Shown: piece by piece, positions 33,028 through 44,035 of the stretch
How positions within the stretch are numbered: position 1 is the stretch's first letter
How the letters are laid out: every line of letters starts with the position of its first letter
Source of the DNA: Rhizophagus irregularis
Taxonomy: Eukaryota; Glomeromycota; Glomeromycetes; Glomerales; Glomeraceae
Direction of reading: 5' to 3'
DNA: 64,000 nucleotides
Assembly: GCF_026210795.1 (NCBI RefSeq)
Contig: NC_089440.1
Span: forward strand, 4,960,001 to 5,024,000
Translations under genes and position numbers: made by a program
The notes under the pieces: model-generated
The model's input: only the letters and a program-made list of their open reading frames with translations
What the model was told of the DNA's origin: nothing
The model's database searches: none

Positions 33028-34663
33028 ATGGATGAAATTAAACTAACTGATGATGTATTTGAACAAATAAAAGAGTTCAATCGTTATGATTTGACTGAAA
33101 AACAAAAATCGTTAATTGATAAACTAATAACAAATGAAGAATTAAAAGAACGTTATAAAAAAAATGGTTTATGTAAAAATTGTAAGCAGCCTAAAACTAC
33201 TTATAGTTATTGTCAGTCATGTAAATCACAATATTTTAAACAAAATTTCAAAAATTGGACAAGTGGAAATCATGACGTTGATGAATTTATTCAAAAAGTA
33301 CAATTAAATGCTAAAAATGAAAACCAAATCATAGAGTGGATTGAATATGATAAATTTGAAGATGTTGAATATTTAGCAAAAGGGGGATTTGGAACTACCT
33401 TTAAAGCAGTTTGGAAAGATGGTCCTTGGAAAATTAATTATGACAATAATCAAATGGAAAGAAAAGGTGAAACAAAAGTCGCTTTAAAGTGCTTACATAA
33501 TTCACAAGATATTACAGCAGATTTTTTAAAAGAAGTAAGATATTTTCTACTGATTTTAGTATTATTAGCCTTTATAATTTCTAAACTAACTACAATTTTC
33601 TCTTAAGGTTGAATCAAATATTTTAGCTTGTGAATCATATGATAGTCATTTTGTAGTACGTTGTTTTGGTATTACCAAAGATCCAAAAACAAATAATTTT
33701 ATGATGGTTATGGATTTAAAAGAGGGTAACTTAAGACAACATTTAAATAACAACTTTATTTCACTGGATTGGAAGCGAAAGTTGTGGAGTTTATATAGTA
33801 TTGCATATGGTCTTAAAGATATTCATAAAAAAGGATTAATTCATCATGATTTCCATTGTGGAAATATATTAAGCGATTTTGTTGAATTTGCTTTTATTAC
33901 TGATTTGGGATTATGTCAACCGGCAAATGTCAAACCCTCTCAAAATAGCAATAAAAAAATATATGGAGTATTACCTTATGTAGCTCCAGAAGTTTTAAGA
34001 GGAAACGAATACTCAAAAAAGTGATATTTATGGATATGGGATCATTGCATATGAAATTTGTACAAGTTTCCCTCCTTATTATGATATAGCTCATGATGAA
34101 TTCTTAGCAATGAAAATTTGTAATGGGTTGAGGCCAAAGTCTAATTATAAAATACCTCAATTAATTCTTGACATTATTAATCAATGTTGGGATGCAGACC
34201 CATTAAAACGACCTAAAGCAGATGAATTAGGAAATTTATTTACTAAATTGTGGTCTCATTGCGATAAATCTGATTCTTTAATCAGGGAGCAAGCTAAAGA
34301 AGCAGATGAAATTAACAAAAAGTCATCTTCAACAGTTAAATCACCATTATCATCTACTAGTACACTCTCATATATAACACATCCTCAAGCAGTTTACACA
34401 AGTAGACTTTTAGATTTTAAAAATCTTCCAGAGCCAAAAAATTCTAACAATGATGATTTAGAATATTCAGGTAATTTTAATTCAAAATAATTATTTAAAC
34501 TTATTTAGAGTAATAATTATTCATTTATTTTACAGATTCCCTAAGAATGAATTTTACTAAACTTGATATTAATTCTAAAGGTAATTATTTTTGCATGCGA
34601 CTTTAATAATTTATAAAATCTTAATTAAGTTATTTTTTTTTTATTATAGATGAAAGTAGTTAA
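33028..34663 (+). pseudogene. Zinc-ribbon/TKL-like protein kinase 4, frameshifted
   Basis: Exons 33028-33534, 33608-34470, 34536-34580, 34650-34663 match kinases 5 and 6 at every splice site. Exon 1 carries the C-x2-C-x9-C-x2-C ribbon, N-F-K-N-W-T-S-G-N and G-G-F-G with V-A-L-K. Exon 2 has H-H-D-F-H-C-G-N (Asp250), D-L-G and A-P-E. Just after A-P-E the siblings read gaatatactcaa but this copy reads gaatactcaa: two bases are missing at about 34010. The frame then stops at TGA 34022-34024, after residue 307, removing subdomains IX-XI. The frame beyond the lesion is intact to the end (D-E-S-S, stop), so the lesion is recent or an assembly error. If real, the product is a truncated and probably inactive kinase. 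Confidence 0.88.
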
Positions 34664-35151
34664 ACACAGTTACTTTAAAATGAAAATATTTAAAATGTAA
34701 AATACCTATAATTTATCCATTTTTTTTATTTTTTTTATTTTATTGTGAATTTGATGAGAGATCAAGGATAATGTTATAATGTTATTCTAGGAATTATATT
34801 CATGTCCGAAAAAATTAAAAGTTAACATTATAATAAAATTTAAAGTTATTTTTTTTATTTATGAATAAATAAATCACTAATATTTCAATAATTATATAAA
34901 TAAGTATCACGAACTAAGTTTACTGTAAAAAATTACTTCTAGTGTGTGTCTTACTGTAATAAAGGCATCACTGAGAAGTTCATATATTAATTAAATCATT
35001 TCGAGATATACTATATGTATTATGTTATCGTATAAATTGTGGATGAGAATGAAAATTATTTTTTGTAAATATTCTTTACATAATAGGAAGTATAAAAAGA
35101 GGGTAAAATATTTTAAAGTTAATAATCACTTTCAAAAATTTGATCATTTTA
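34664..35151. other. Kinase 4 3' flank
   Basis: No gene. It aligns with the 3' flank of kinase 6 (about 42953-43330), including taaaaaattacttctagtgt and the cataataggaagtataaaa-type segment. Confidence 0.5.
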
Positions 35152-35915
35152 CACAGTGAAATTCGATATATAATGGAACTCCGGAACTGGCCTTATACCG
35201 GAACTTTTCCGGAACCAAATTATATATATTAAAATAACTTTGATATAACGAAATTTATTGGTAAAATCTCGATAATGACTATAACGGAACAAATAACAAA
35301 TCAGTTATAAAAATGATTCGATTTACCGGAACAAGTGATGATTCACGATTTTAAACCAAATAAAATTAGCAGCAAGTGTGACCTTTTAGAAATTTTAGTG
35401 GAATACGCAAGCTTTGAACTGAGTTTTAAGACTCAGATAAAAATTCTTCAATATTTTCAACATTCCTATTTAATATATTCAAAAAAAATTTCATAATTTT
35501 ATAAGTATGTAATATAAACAGAATTTCCTAAATAAGATTTGTTTATTTGGAAATATTTATATATGTGAACCCCTAAAAATAAAAATAAATAACAGATCAT
35601 ACACGAAATTTTTTTTTTTACACTTTAATCACGAACTTTTTTATTGAAAATATGTCCGGGTAGAATAGATGATTTTTTTTATTAAGTTTTAATTAATTTC
35701 AGTGTATAAAATTTCTCAAATAATGTTTAAATAAAAATAATCTGAATTTTCAATGTTCGTTGCACATGTCGCACAAATAAAAATTTGATATAACAGAATT
35801 TCATGTGATTTATATAAAAATCCGGTATATCGAAATTTTTGATATATCGGAAGTCTCGATATACCGGATATTTTTACTGGAATGGATGAGTTCCGTTATA
35901 TCGAATTTCACTGTG
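35152..35915. mobile_element. Tc1/mariner-like TIR element (copy 1)
   Basis: Ends are cacagtgaaattcgatata and its inverted match tatatcgaatttcactgtg, followed by ggaactc in each arm; TA flanks both sides (35150-35151 and 35916-35917). The 764-bp interior has repeated ccgga/tccgg words and no transposase. The duplicate kinase unit at 43 kb lacks it, giving a paralogous empty site near 43345. A 5'-truncated relative is at 56187-56619. The 80-codon frame starting inside its right end is not a gene. Confidence 0.85.
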
Positions 35916-36285
35916 TATTTACCTTGTCCTTTCACCTACTGTTGTTCATTAAAGTGAAATATAAGAATGAATATAAAAAAATATATAATTTGCAGATCGT
36001 GCATATACAACATTTCTCGTCTCATTATGAACATTTTTATATTTTTAAATTTAATAATGGACATGATTATTTATTAAATTGCTTGATCTTGAAAAACAAG
36101 CAATTATTGATGTTTCAAAAATGACTGAAGAGTGGTTAATACTGTATTTTATGATATAGACTGACATAATTCACTTATCTATCTCTATATAATCAAAAAA
36201 AAATAGTGTTTGTGTGACTAACGTTTATATAAATTAATTTTGAATTGCTGATCCGCTTGATCGGCATGTCATGTATATCTAATCC

Positions 36286-36905
36286 AATTCCGGTTAATGA
36301 AATTTTAATCGGAATTTTTTTTTTTTCAAATATTTATTTTTTTTCAGTTTTTTTTTCAACCAATCTAAATTTTTTCAGTTCCCCTCTTTTTTTAATTTTC
36401 ATTTTTTTTTCTTGAACCAATCTTTTACTTTTTAAAGATTTTTTCGTTTTTTTTTCCTCTTTCTTTTTTGTTTTTTCGTTCTTTCTCCATTTAAATTTGG
36501 TTTTTTTTTCCAAAACCGAAAAATTATTAATCCTAAAAAAAGCCAACCGGAAAAAAAAATAAAAAAAATTCAGAAAAATAAAAACGAAAAAAAAAAATTT
36601 GTGGGGAAGGACAAAGAGAAAAATCGGGTTGAAAAAAGAAACTGAAAAGGAAAAGGAAAGAGAAAATAAAAAAAATTCGAAAGAAAAAGAAAAAAAAATT
36701 CGGGGAAAGGAATAAGGATAAAGAAAGAAATCGGTCTAAAAAAAAGATCAAAAAAAAAAAAAATTTGTCTTAAAAGAAAATTTTTTTCCACTTTTCCTTT
36801 TTCGGTTTGGCTTTTTTTCAAACCGAATTTTTTTTTCTCGAATACATTCTTTCACCATTTAGGTTTGGATTGATGCTGCGCTGCTACGGCAATTGCCTTT
36901 TTTCC
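36286..36905. repeat. Low-complexity poly-pyrimidine/poly-purine repeat
   Basis: After ccggttaatgaaattttaat the + strand is almost all pyrimidine (36310-36520), switches to almost all purine (36535-36775), and back to pyrimidine (36780-36840), ending in ttcaccatttaggtttggat. Related sequence occurs at 21760-22090 and 55590-55990. The three overlapping open frames on the minus strand are artefacts of the low complexity. Confidence 0.65.
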
Positions 36906-37373
36906 CGATTCTTACTATTATTTTTTAGGCTGTAACATAATTATTTATTTATTTTTGTAACAATAGATCATTATAATTAATACTTCTGGGAATTATTTTT
37001 TTTTCATGTCAATAGGTCGTTATAATTAGTTTTTCTGGGAATTTTTTTTTCATATTAATTAGTGAGATATTTTTTTTCTATGTATTATGTTTTTTTTATT
37101 TTCTGTTATTGATATTTATTTATTATTTTTTTTTAGAAATTGATTATCATCAATTATTCCAAAAATGATCAAAAGAACTAAACTAAGTAATACTAAATTA
37201 TTATTATTTTATTATTCCAATTCGTTATATCAGTTGTATTGATATATATAGTGCCCTACCTATGAATAGGCTATGATCAACATAAATCATGTGCTTTATA
37301 TGATCCAAAATTTAAAATTTAAAAAAATTTCTGATAAAAAATGTTTAGTTAGAAAATATATCATTATTATAGT
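36906..37373. other. Intergenic, no supported gene
   Basis: AT-rich. A short imperfect direct repeat is visible (caatagatcattataattaa at about 36962 and caataggtcgttataattag at about 37011). Confidence 0.4.
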
Positions 37374-37981
37374 AGGACCCCGAACAATACTAATATAGGT
37401 AGGAGCTGAAGATGCGTTGTCATCTTTTGATTTTGCGTAATTTTGATTGGATTTTAGGATGATAAGATGTTGGATTTGCTTATTTTTGGTACATTTTTGG
37501 AAATAAGTAATAATAATTTAATATTTTTAATTTTATTTAACGATCATCTTAAAATAAATTTTTTTTTTGAAAAAAAATCTTTTCTGTATTGCATACATAA
37601 TGTTTCATTGGAAATATGGTAAAGAGTGATTGGCTAACATAAATACGTTACTCATATTATTAATGCAAAAAAAGTAGCATGTATATGTGGGAAAGGAATC
37701 AAATTAAGCCACAGGTATGAAGAAGATTATTTAAATAGACATGTAGCATGTTCAGGATGTAAAACAGACGAAGACAGAGAACAATTTGATACAACTAATA
37801 AAAGAGCCAATTAAAATTTTAAAAACCGACTTGAAGTTAGAGGATTAAAATGCGTATTTTGTAAAAATTTCAGGGGTTAGGAGCTATAAATGCGTACTGA
37901 TCATAGTCAAAAGTGCTGCGTACAGCTAATAGTAAATTTTTTTTTCTGGACCTTACCTATATCAGTATTGTTCGGGGTCCT
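37374..37981. mobile_element. hAT-type element with perfect 8-bp TSD and zinc-finger relic
   Basis: Ends are aggaccccgaacaatactaa + tataggta and its inverted match tacctatatcagtattgttc + ggggtcct. Both sides carry ATTATAGT (37366-37373 and 37982-37989), a perfect 8-base duplication. The subterminal gctgtacgca/tgcgtacagc word links it to 13216-13310 and 16774-16995. At 608 bp it is a deletion derivative that keeps only a short coding relic. Confidence 0.88.
37641..37814 (+). pseudogene. Zinc-finger fragment inside the hAT-type element
   Basis: An open stretch reads H-K-Y-V-T-H-I-I-N-A-K-K-V-A-C-I-C-G, then K-L-S-H-R-Y-E-E-D-Y-L-N-R-H, then C-S-G-C-K, and stops at 37812-37814. The C-x-C ... 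H ... C-x2-C spacing suggests a small zinc finger of the kind at the N-terminus of transposase-related proteins. Stops precede it and nothing downstream continues the protein, so this is a remnant. Confidence 0.6.
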
Positions 37982-37989
37982 ATTATAGT

Positions 37990-38715
37990 GACTATTATAA
38001 TATTGTATAATTATCAAAGTTTAAGAAAAACATCACTTAAGAAATAAATTTTTTAAATAAATAAATAAATAAATAAATTAAAAAGAATACAATAAAATAG
38101 TTTCTTTTTTTTTTATTATTTCATTGCAGATTTTTTTTAAAAAATTAATTAATAATATATAATAATTATCTAATATTTTTTTTGTCAGGAAAATCAAGCT
38201 AGAAAATAATTTAGTATTGTTGAATAAAATAGAATAGATTTTTTTACTTCAATACAAATTATCTTTTTGCAAAATTAGTAATAAACTAGGTGTAACTGTC
38301 GCGTTGCGGTGGGGATGTTACTTGCCCATCAAGTAAGAGAGTAATAAATAAACACTTATATTTTATTTGCCATGCAGTGTGATTTTACTATTATTATGAT
38401 GGCATTAGTAGAAAATAAATGTATGATAGAAAAATTTTCAATTGTTGTTTAAAATAAACAATATCACATGTTTTAAAGTAATTTTTTTAGTTAATTTTGA
38501 AGTTAGATAGATTAACTATCTCACAATTTTGAAACATGTTTTTGAAACGTATAGTGCCGTACGAAAAGTAACGTACTGACCGTAACGTAGTCAAGTGATT
38601 TCCTTTTTAGCGCTGATCTATCATGTTTGGTATTATGTAGTAATATATTCTCCATTGTCTTAAATATAGACTTGTCCCTTTTCGTAATTGAACCAATCAA
38701 CAAACCTTTTAAGGG
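37990..38715. other. Intergenic; (AAAT)n microsatellite
   Basis: A short aaat repeat lies at about 38052-38078. No gene is supported; the 60-codon minus-strand frame at 38521-38703 has no motif. Confidence 0.45.
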
Positions 38716-38725
38716 TGTAAACTAG

Positions 38726-38897
38726 AACTAGCCTAGTGTTACCCAAAAAAGCACTGGTCACGTGACCATGCAAAATTCATCACATCCGTCACACCTCGAG
38801 TTGGTAAAAACTTATTCGTCACACATTATTTTGTCACCGCACAGTTCATGTGACAGTGCATAATTCCGCTTTCTTTTGGGGTAACGCTAGGGTAGTT
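38726..38897. mobile_element. MITE with 10-bp direct duplication
   Basis: Ends aactagcctagtgttaccc and, inverted, aactaccctagcgttacccc. Both sides carry TGTAAACTAG (38716-38725 and 38898-38907), a perfect 10-base direct repeat; 9-11 base duplications are typical of Mutator-like elements. The element is 172 bp with several gtcac/gtgac words. It sits exactly at the left edge of the conserved upstream block of kinase 5. Confidence 0.75.
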
Positions 38898-38902
38898 TGT
38901 AA

Positions 38903-38970
38903 ACTAGTCTTTTTTAATAATTTTGTTGCCGATCTTGAATTATTGCAACATAAAATAACGTTTCACCACT
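38903..38970 (+). promoter_or_regulatory. Conserved upstream block of the kinase family (shortened)
   Basis: Carries ttgttgccgatcttgaat, tattgcaacataaaataacg and tttcaccac, as before kinases 1, 4, 6 and 8. The part left of actagtc is missing here, replaced by the MITE at 38726-38897. It ends about 75 bases before the kinase 5 start. Confidence 0.6.
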
Positions 38971-39045
38971 TTTTTCATTTTTTTTTCTTTTCCTTTATTA
39001 TTAGTAATTTTTACATACGAATAATACAAAAAATTATTTATTAAA

Positions 39046-40694
39046 ATGGATTTAATTAAACTAAGTGATGATGTAATTGAACAAATAAAAGATTTTAAAT
39101 ATAGGTATTTAACTGAAGAACAAGAATCGTTAATTGATAAACTAATAACAGATAAAGAATTAAAAGAACGTTGTAAAAAATATGGTTTGTGTATAAATTG
39201 TAAACAGCCTTATTTTACTGGTTATAATTGGTGTCAGTTATGTATTTCTAACAATTTCCAACAAAATTTCAAAAATTGGACAAGCGGAAATCATGACGTT
39301 GATGAATTTATTCAAAAAGCACAATTAAAAGCTAAAAACTTTGGTCAAATAATGGAGTGGATTGAATATGATAAATTTGAAGATGTTGAATATTTAGCAA
39401 AGGGGGGTTTTGGAACTACTTTTAAAGCAGTTTGGAAAGATGGTCATATTTGGGGTTGGGATTTTAATATTAACGTTAGTAAATTGAGAAGAGAAAGTAA
39501 AACAAAAGTTGCTTTAAAATGCTTACATAACTCACAAGATATTACTGCAGATTTTTTAAAAGAAGTAAGATATTTCTACTGATTTTAGTATTATTAACCT
39601 TTATAGTTTCTAACTAACTACAATTTTCTCTTAAGGTTGAATCAAATATTTTAGTATACGAATCAAAATGTAATTATATAGTACGCTGTTTTGGTATTAC
39701 CAAAGATCCAAAAACAAATAATTTTATGATGGTAATGGATTTAAAAAATGGTAACTTAAGACAACATTTAAATAACAACTTTATTTCAATGGATTGGAAA
39801 CGAAAGTTGTGGATTTTACAAAGTATTGCAAATGGTCTTACAAATATTCATAGTAAAGGATTAATTCATCATGATTTTCATTGTGGAAATATATTAAGCA
39901 ATTTTGTTGATATTGCTTATATTACTGATTTGGGATTATGTCAACCAGCAAATGTCAAACCCTCTCAAAATAGTAATAAAAAAATATATGGAGTATTACC
40001 TTATGTAGCTCCAGAAGTTTTAAGAGGAAACGAATATACTCAAAAAAGTGATATTTATGGGTATGGAATCATTGCATATGAAATTTGTACAGGATTCCCT
40101 CCTTATTATGATATAGCTCATGATGAATTCTTAACAATGAAAATTTGTAATGGGATGAGGCCAAAATCTAATTATAAAATACCTCAATTAATTATTGACA
40201 TTATTAATCAATGTTGGGATGCAGATCCTTTAAAACGACCTAATGCAGATGAATTAGAAAATTTATTTATTAGTTTGTGGTCTAATTACCATGAATTTCC
40301 TACATCTTTAATCAGGAAGCAAGCTGAAGTAGCAGATGAAATTAACAAAAAGTCATCTTCAACAGTTCAGTCACCATTATCATCTACAAGTACACTCACA
40401 TATATGATACATCCTCAAGCAGTTTACACAAGTAGACTTTTAAGTTTTAAAAATCTTCCAGAACCAAAAAATGCTAACAATGATGATTTAGAATATTCAG
40501 GTAATTTTAATTTAAAATAATTATTTAAACTTATTTAGAGTAATAATTATTCATTTATTTTACAGATTCCTTAAGAATGGATTTTACTAAACTTGATATT
40601 AATTCTAAAGTAATTTACTTTTGCATATGATTTTTTTAATTTATCAAATTTTAATTAAGCTATTTTTTTTTTATTATAGATAAAAGAAATATAA
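39046..40694 (+). CDS. Zinc-ribbon/TKL-like protein kinase 5
   Basis: Exons 39046-39564, 39636-40500, 40566-40609, 40680-40694; 480 residues. C49-x2-C52-x10-C63-x2-C66, then N-F-K-N-W-T-S-G-N, G-G-F-G (120-123), V-A-L-K Lys158, H-H-D-F-H-C-G-N (Asp253), D-L-G (Asp271), A-P-E, D-I-Y-G-Y-G and K-R-P are all present. The C-terminus carries H-P-Q-A-V-Y-T-S-R-L-L. Intron 1 is 71 bp. At the end of exon 3 the siblings have aaag/gtaatt, but this copy has lost one G (aaa/gtaatt). The donor survives, the frame shifts, and the last exon reads I-K-E-I-stop instead of D-E-S-S-stop. The catalytic set is complete, so it is probably active. Confidence 0.9.
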
Positions 40695-41111
40695 CTCATT
40701 TTACTTTAAATGAAAATATTTAGTATATAAAATAATATAGCAGATATAATTTTGTTTTTATTTTGTTTTTTACTTTCTATTTTGTTTTTGAAATTGAGGA
40801 TAATTTTTATACTTATTCTGGAACATTTGATGGAAATATACTAAGATTCATATTTATTAATTATTCGTGTCTGAAAAAATTGAGGATTAACATCATAATG
40901 AAATGTTATTTTTTATTAATAAATTTGATCATATTAAATTATCTAAAATTAATAATAAATAAAACTACCAATATTTCAATTGTATAAATGAGTCAAAATT
41001 GAATTTTGTTTTTTTAATGCATTGTACCCCTCCAACGACCAACTAACCTTTAGTGTTTTCAATGATAAGGGTAGCTTTAAAAGCTATTGTAATTTGTGTA
41101 ATTTGCCAAAG
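40695..41111. other. Spacer between kinases 5 and 6
   Basis: The 3' flank of kinase 5 resembles that of kinases 4 and 6 (taccaatatttcaatt-type end), then copy B of the duplicated unit begins at about 41005. The 74-codon frame at 40763-40987 is not supported. Confidence 0.5.
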
Positions 41112-41222
41112 TTGAATAAATTTAATTGCCAATCAGATTATTGTGTATTTTAACTAGTCTTTTTTTAATAATTTTGTTGCCGATCTTGAAATTATTGCAA
41201 CATTAAATAACGTTTCACCACT
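41112..41222 (+). promoter_or_regulatory. Conserved upstream block of the kinase family
   Basis: Contains aatcagattattgtgtattt, taactagtc, gttgccgatcttgaaattat, tgcaacattaaataacg and tttcaccac, ending about 95 bases before the kinase 6 start. Confidence 0.6.
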
Positions 41223-41315
41223 TTTTTTTTCATTTTTTCCTTTCCTTTATTATTTTTTAATAATTTTTACATACGAATTAATAATATATTTTTTGTTTAA
41301 AAAATTGTTATTAGA

Positions 41316-42952
41316 ATGGATGAGATTAATAAACTAAGTGATGATGTATTTGAACAAATTAAAGATTTTAATCGTTATTTCCTGACTGAAGAACAAAAAT
41401 CGTTAATCGATAATCTAATAACAGACAAAGAATTAAAAGAACGTTATAAAAAAAATGGTTTATGTGGAAATTGTAAACAGCCTAATACTGATTATAATTG
41501 GTGCCAGTCATGTTTTTCTAATTATTTCCAACAAAATTTCAAAAATTGGACAAGCGGAAATCATGACGTTGATGAATTTATTCAAAAAGCACAATTAAAA
41601 ACTAAATGGTATCGTCAAATCATAGAGTGGACTGAATATGATAAATTTGATGATGTTGAATATTTAGCAAAAGGGGGATTTGGAACTACTTTTAAAGCAG
41701 TTTGGAAAGATGGTCCTATTTGGGGTTGGGATTATTACAATAATCAATGGAAAAGAGATGGTGAAGCAAAAGTTGCTTTAAAGTGCTTACATAATTCACA
41801 AGATATTACAGCAGATTTTTTAAAAGAAGTAAGATATTTTCTACTGATTTTAGTATTATCAGACTTTTATAATTCTAAACTAACTACAATTTTCTCTTAA
41901 GGTTGAATCAAATATTTTAGCATGTGAATCAAATTATATAGTACGTTGTTTTGGTATTACCAAAGATCCAAAAACAAATGATTTTATGATGGTAATGGAT
42001 TTAAAAAATGGTAACTTAAGACAACATTTAAATAACAACTTTATTTCAATGGATTGGAAGCAAAAGTTGTGGAGTTTACAAGGTATTGCAGATGGTCTTA
42101 AAAATATTCATAAAAAAGGATTTATTCATCATGATTTTCATTGTGGAAATATAGTAAGCGATTTTGGTAGTAATGATAGTGCTTTTATTACTGATTTGGG
42201 ATTATGTCAACCGGCAAATGTCAAACTCTCTCAAAATAGTAATAAAAAAACATATGGAGTATTACCTTATGTAGCTCCAGAAGTTTTAAGAGGAAACGAA
42301 TATACTCATAAAAGTGATATTTATGGATTTGGAATCATTGCATATGAAATTTGTACAAGTTTCCCTCCTTATTATGATATAGCTCATGATGAATTCTTAG
42401 CAATGAAAATTTGTAATGGGTTGAGGCCAAAGTCTAATTATAAAATACCTCAATTAATTCTTGACATTATTAATCAATGTTGGGATGCAAACCCTTTAAA
42501 ACGACCTAACGCAGATGAATTAGAAAGGTTATTTACTGAGTTGTGGGATAATTGCGATATAAGTTCTAAATCTTTAATCAGTGAGCAAGCTAAAGAAGCA
42601 GATGAAATTAACAAAAAGTTATCAACAGTTCAGTTACCATTATCATCTACTAGTACACTCTCATATATAACACATCCTCAAGCAGTTTACACAAGTAGAC
42701 TTTTAGATTTTAAAAATCTTCCAGAACCAATAAATTCTAACAATGATGATTTAGAATATTCAGGTAATTTTAATTCAAAATAATTATTTAAACTTATTTA
42801 GAGTAATAATTATTCATTTATTTTACAGATTCCTTAAGAATGAATTTTACTAAACTTGATATTAATTCTAAAGGTAATTACTTTTGCATGTGATTTTTTT
42901 GATTTATCAAATTGGATTTAACAATTTTTCTATTATAGATGAAAGTAGTTAA
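41316..42952 (+). CDS. Zinc-ribbon/TKL-like protein kinase 6
   Basis: Exons 41316-41828, 41902-42763, 42829-42873, 42939-42952; 477 residues, ending K-L-D-I-N-S-K-D-E-S-S. C50-x2-C53-x9-C63-x2-C66 ribbon, N-F-K-N-W-T-S-G-N, G-G-F-G, V-A-L-K Lys156, H-H-D-F-H-C-G-N (Asp249), D-L-G (Asp269), A-P-E, D-I-Y-G-F-G and K-R-P are all present, so it should be catalytically active. It is the intact partner of the frameshifted kinase 4, nearly identical over long stretches and sharing flanks, and is the best reference for the family gene model. Cytosolic location is inferred: no signal peptide or membrane segment. Confidence 0.92.
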
Positions 42953-43555
42953 ACACAGTTACTTAAAATGAGAATATTTAAAAGATCAAGGATAAAGTTT
43001 AATGCTATTCTAGGAATTATAGTAAGACTCATCAATTATTTATTTCTGAAAAAATTAAAGGTTATTTTTTTATTTATGAATAAATAAGTCACTAATATTT
43101 CAATAATTATATAAATAAGTATCACGGTTGATAAATAAGAAACTAAATTTACTGTAAAAAATTACTTCTAGTGTGTGTGTGTCTTACTGTAATAAAGGTA
43201 TCACTGAGAAGTTCATATATTAATTATGACTTCGAGATATACTATATGCATTATGTTATCATATTGAGAAATGATGTAAATATTCTTTACATAATAGAAC
43301 GTATAAAATGAGGGTAAAATATTTTGAAGTTAACAACTTTTTATTCACCTTGTCCTTTCACCTACTGTTGTTCATTAAAGTGAAATATAAGAATGAATAT
43401 CAAAAATATATTTAATATGCAGATCGTGCACATACGAACATTTTATATTTTTAAATTTAATAATGGACATAATTTATTTATTAAATTGATTGATCTTGAA
43501 AAACAAGCAATTATTGATGTTTCATGACTGAAGAGTGTATTTTATGACAGAAAGA

Positions 43556-44027
43556 GGTTTTTTTTTATTATACTTGAAAAACAAACTGATCTCCTTTGTC
43601 AGATTAAAACTTAATCATAATGACATTAATTTAATGATATCTCTTATTTTAGCCCATATAAAGTAAATAATTTATGTCTGTTATTTTTATATGATCTTTT
43701 AATACATATAAAAATACAGCCAAATTAATTTTCTCTAAGAATGAGAATAATTTTAAGATGCAATTTAGTAATGTAAATTACAAAATTATACTACTGCGAT
43801 TATTGCACTAAATTTTTAAACCCGGTTTTCACAACTTTTTAACATTAAAATAGTTCAATAATTTTTTTATTAGAGTATTTGTCATTAAAACAATAAAATA
43901 TAAGTTAAATTCCGAATGAGGACAGTACAGAATAGAATATAATGAATCGGATACAGAGTTTAAAAAAAATCAAATATATTATTAATTTATTATTTCAAAT
44001 ACAATTTCTTTTTCTTAACGATTATAT
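43556..44027. other. Intergenic, no supported gene
   Basis: AT-rich DNA without recognisable structure. Confidence 0.4.
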
Positions 44028-44035
44028 GTTATAAT

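Larger units (their letters stand above)
32735..36165 (+). repeat. Duplicated kinase unit, copy A
   Basis: Homology to copy B (about 41005-43555) starts before the gene at ttttttaatgcattgtaccc + ctccaac. It covers the upstream block, the whole gene, the 3' flank (cttctagtgtgtgtctt, atactatatg) and a downstream segment from ccttgtcctttcacctactg to gactgaagagtg. Copy A is longer mainly because of the TIR element at 35152-35915. Confidence 0.8.
41005..43555 (+). repeat. Duplicated kinase unit, copy B
   Basis: Counterpart of 32735-36165; it contains kinase 6. It lacks the 764-bp TIR element: around 43340 the sequence runs gaagttaacaactttttatt + caccttgtcctttcacc without interruption. Confidence 0.8.

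Noticed and set aside
35882-36124. 80-codon open frame
   Set aside because: It begins inside the right end of the TIR element and runs into kinase-unit flank whose duplicate at 43.4 kb does not keep the frame.
36334-36821. Lys-rich and Phe-rich open frames on the minus strand
   Set aside because: Products of poly-A/poly-T tracts; different frames of the same tract give equally long poly-Lys or poly-Phe proteins.
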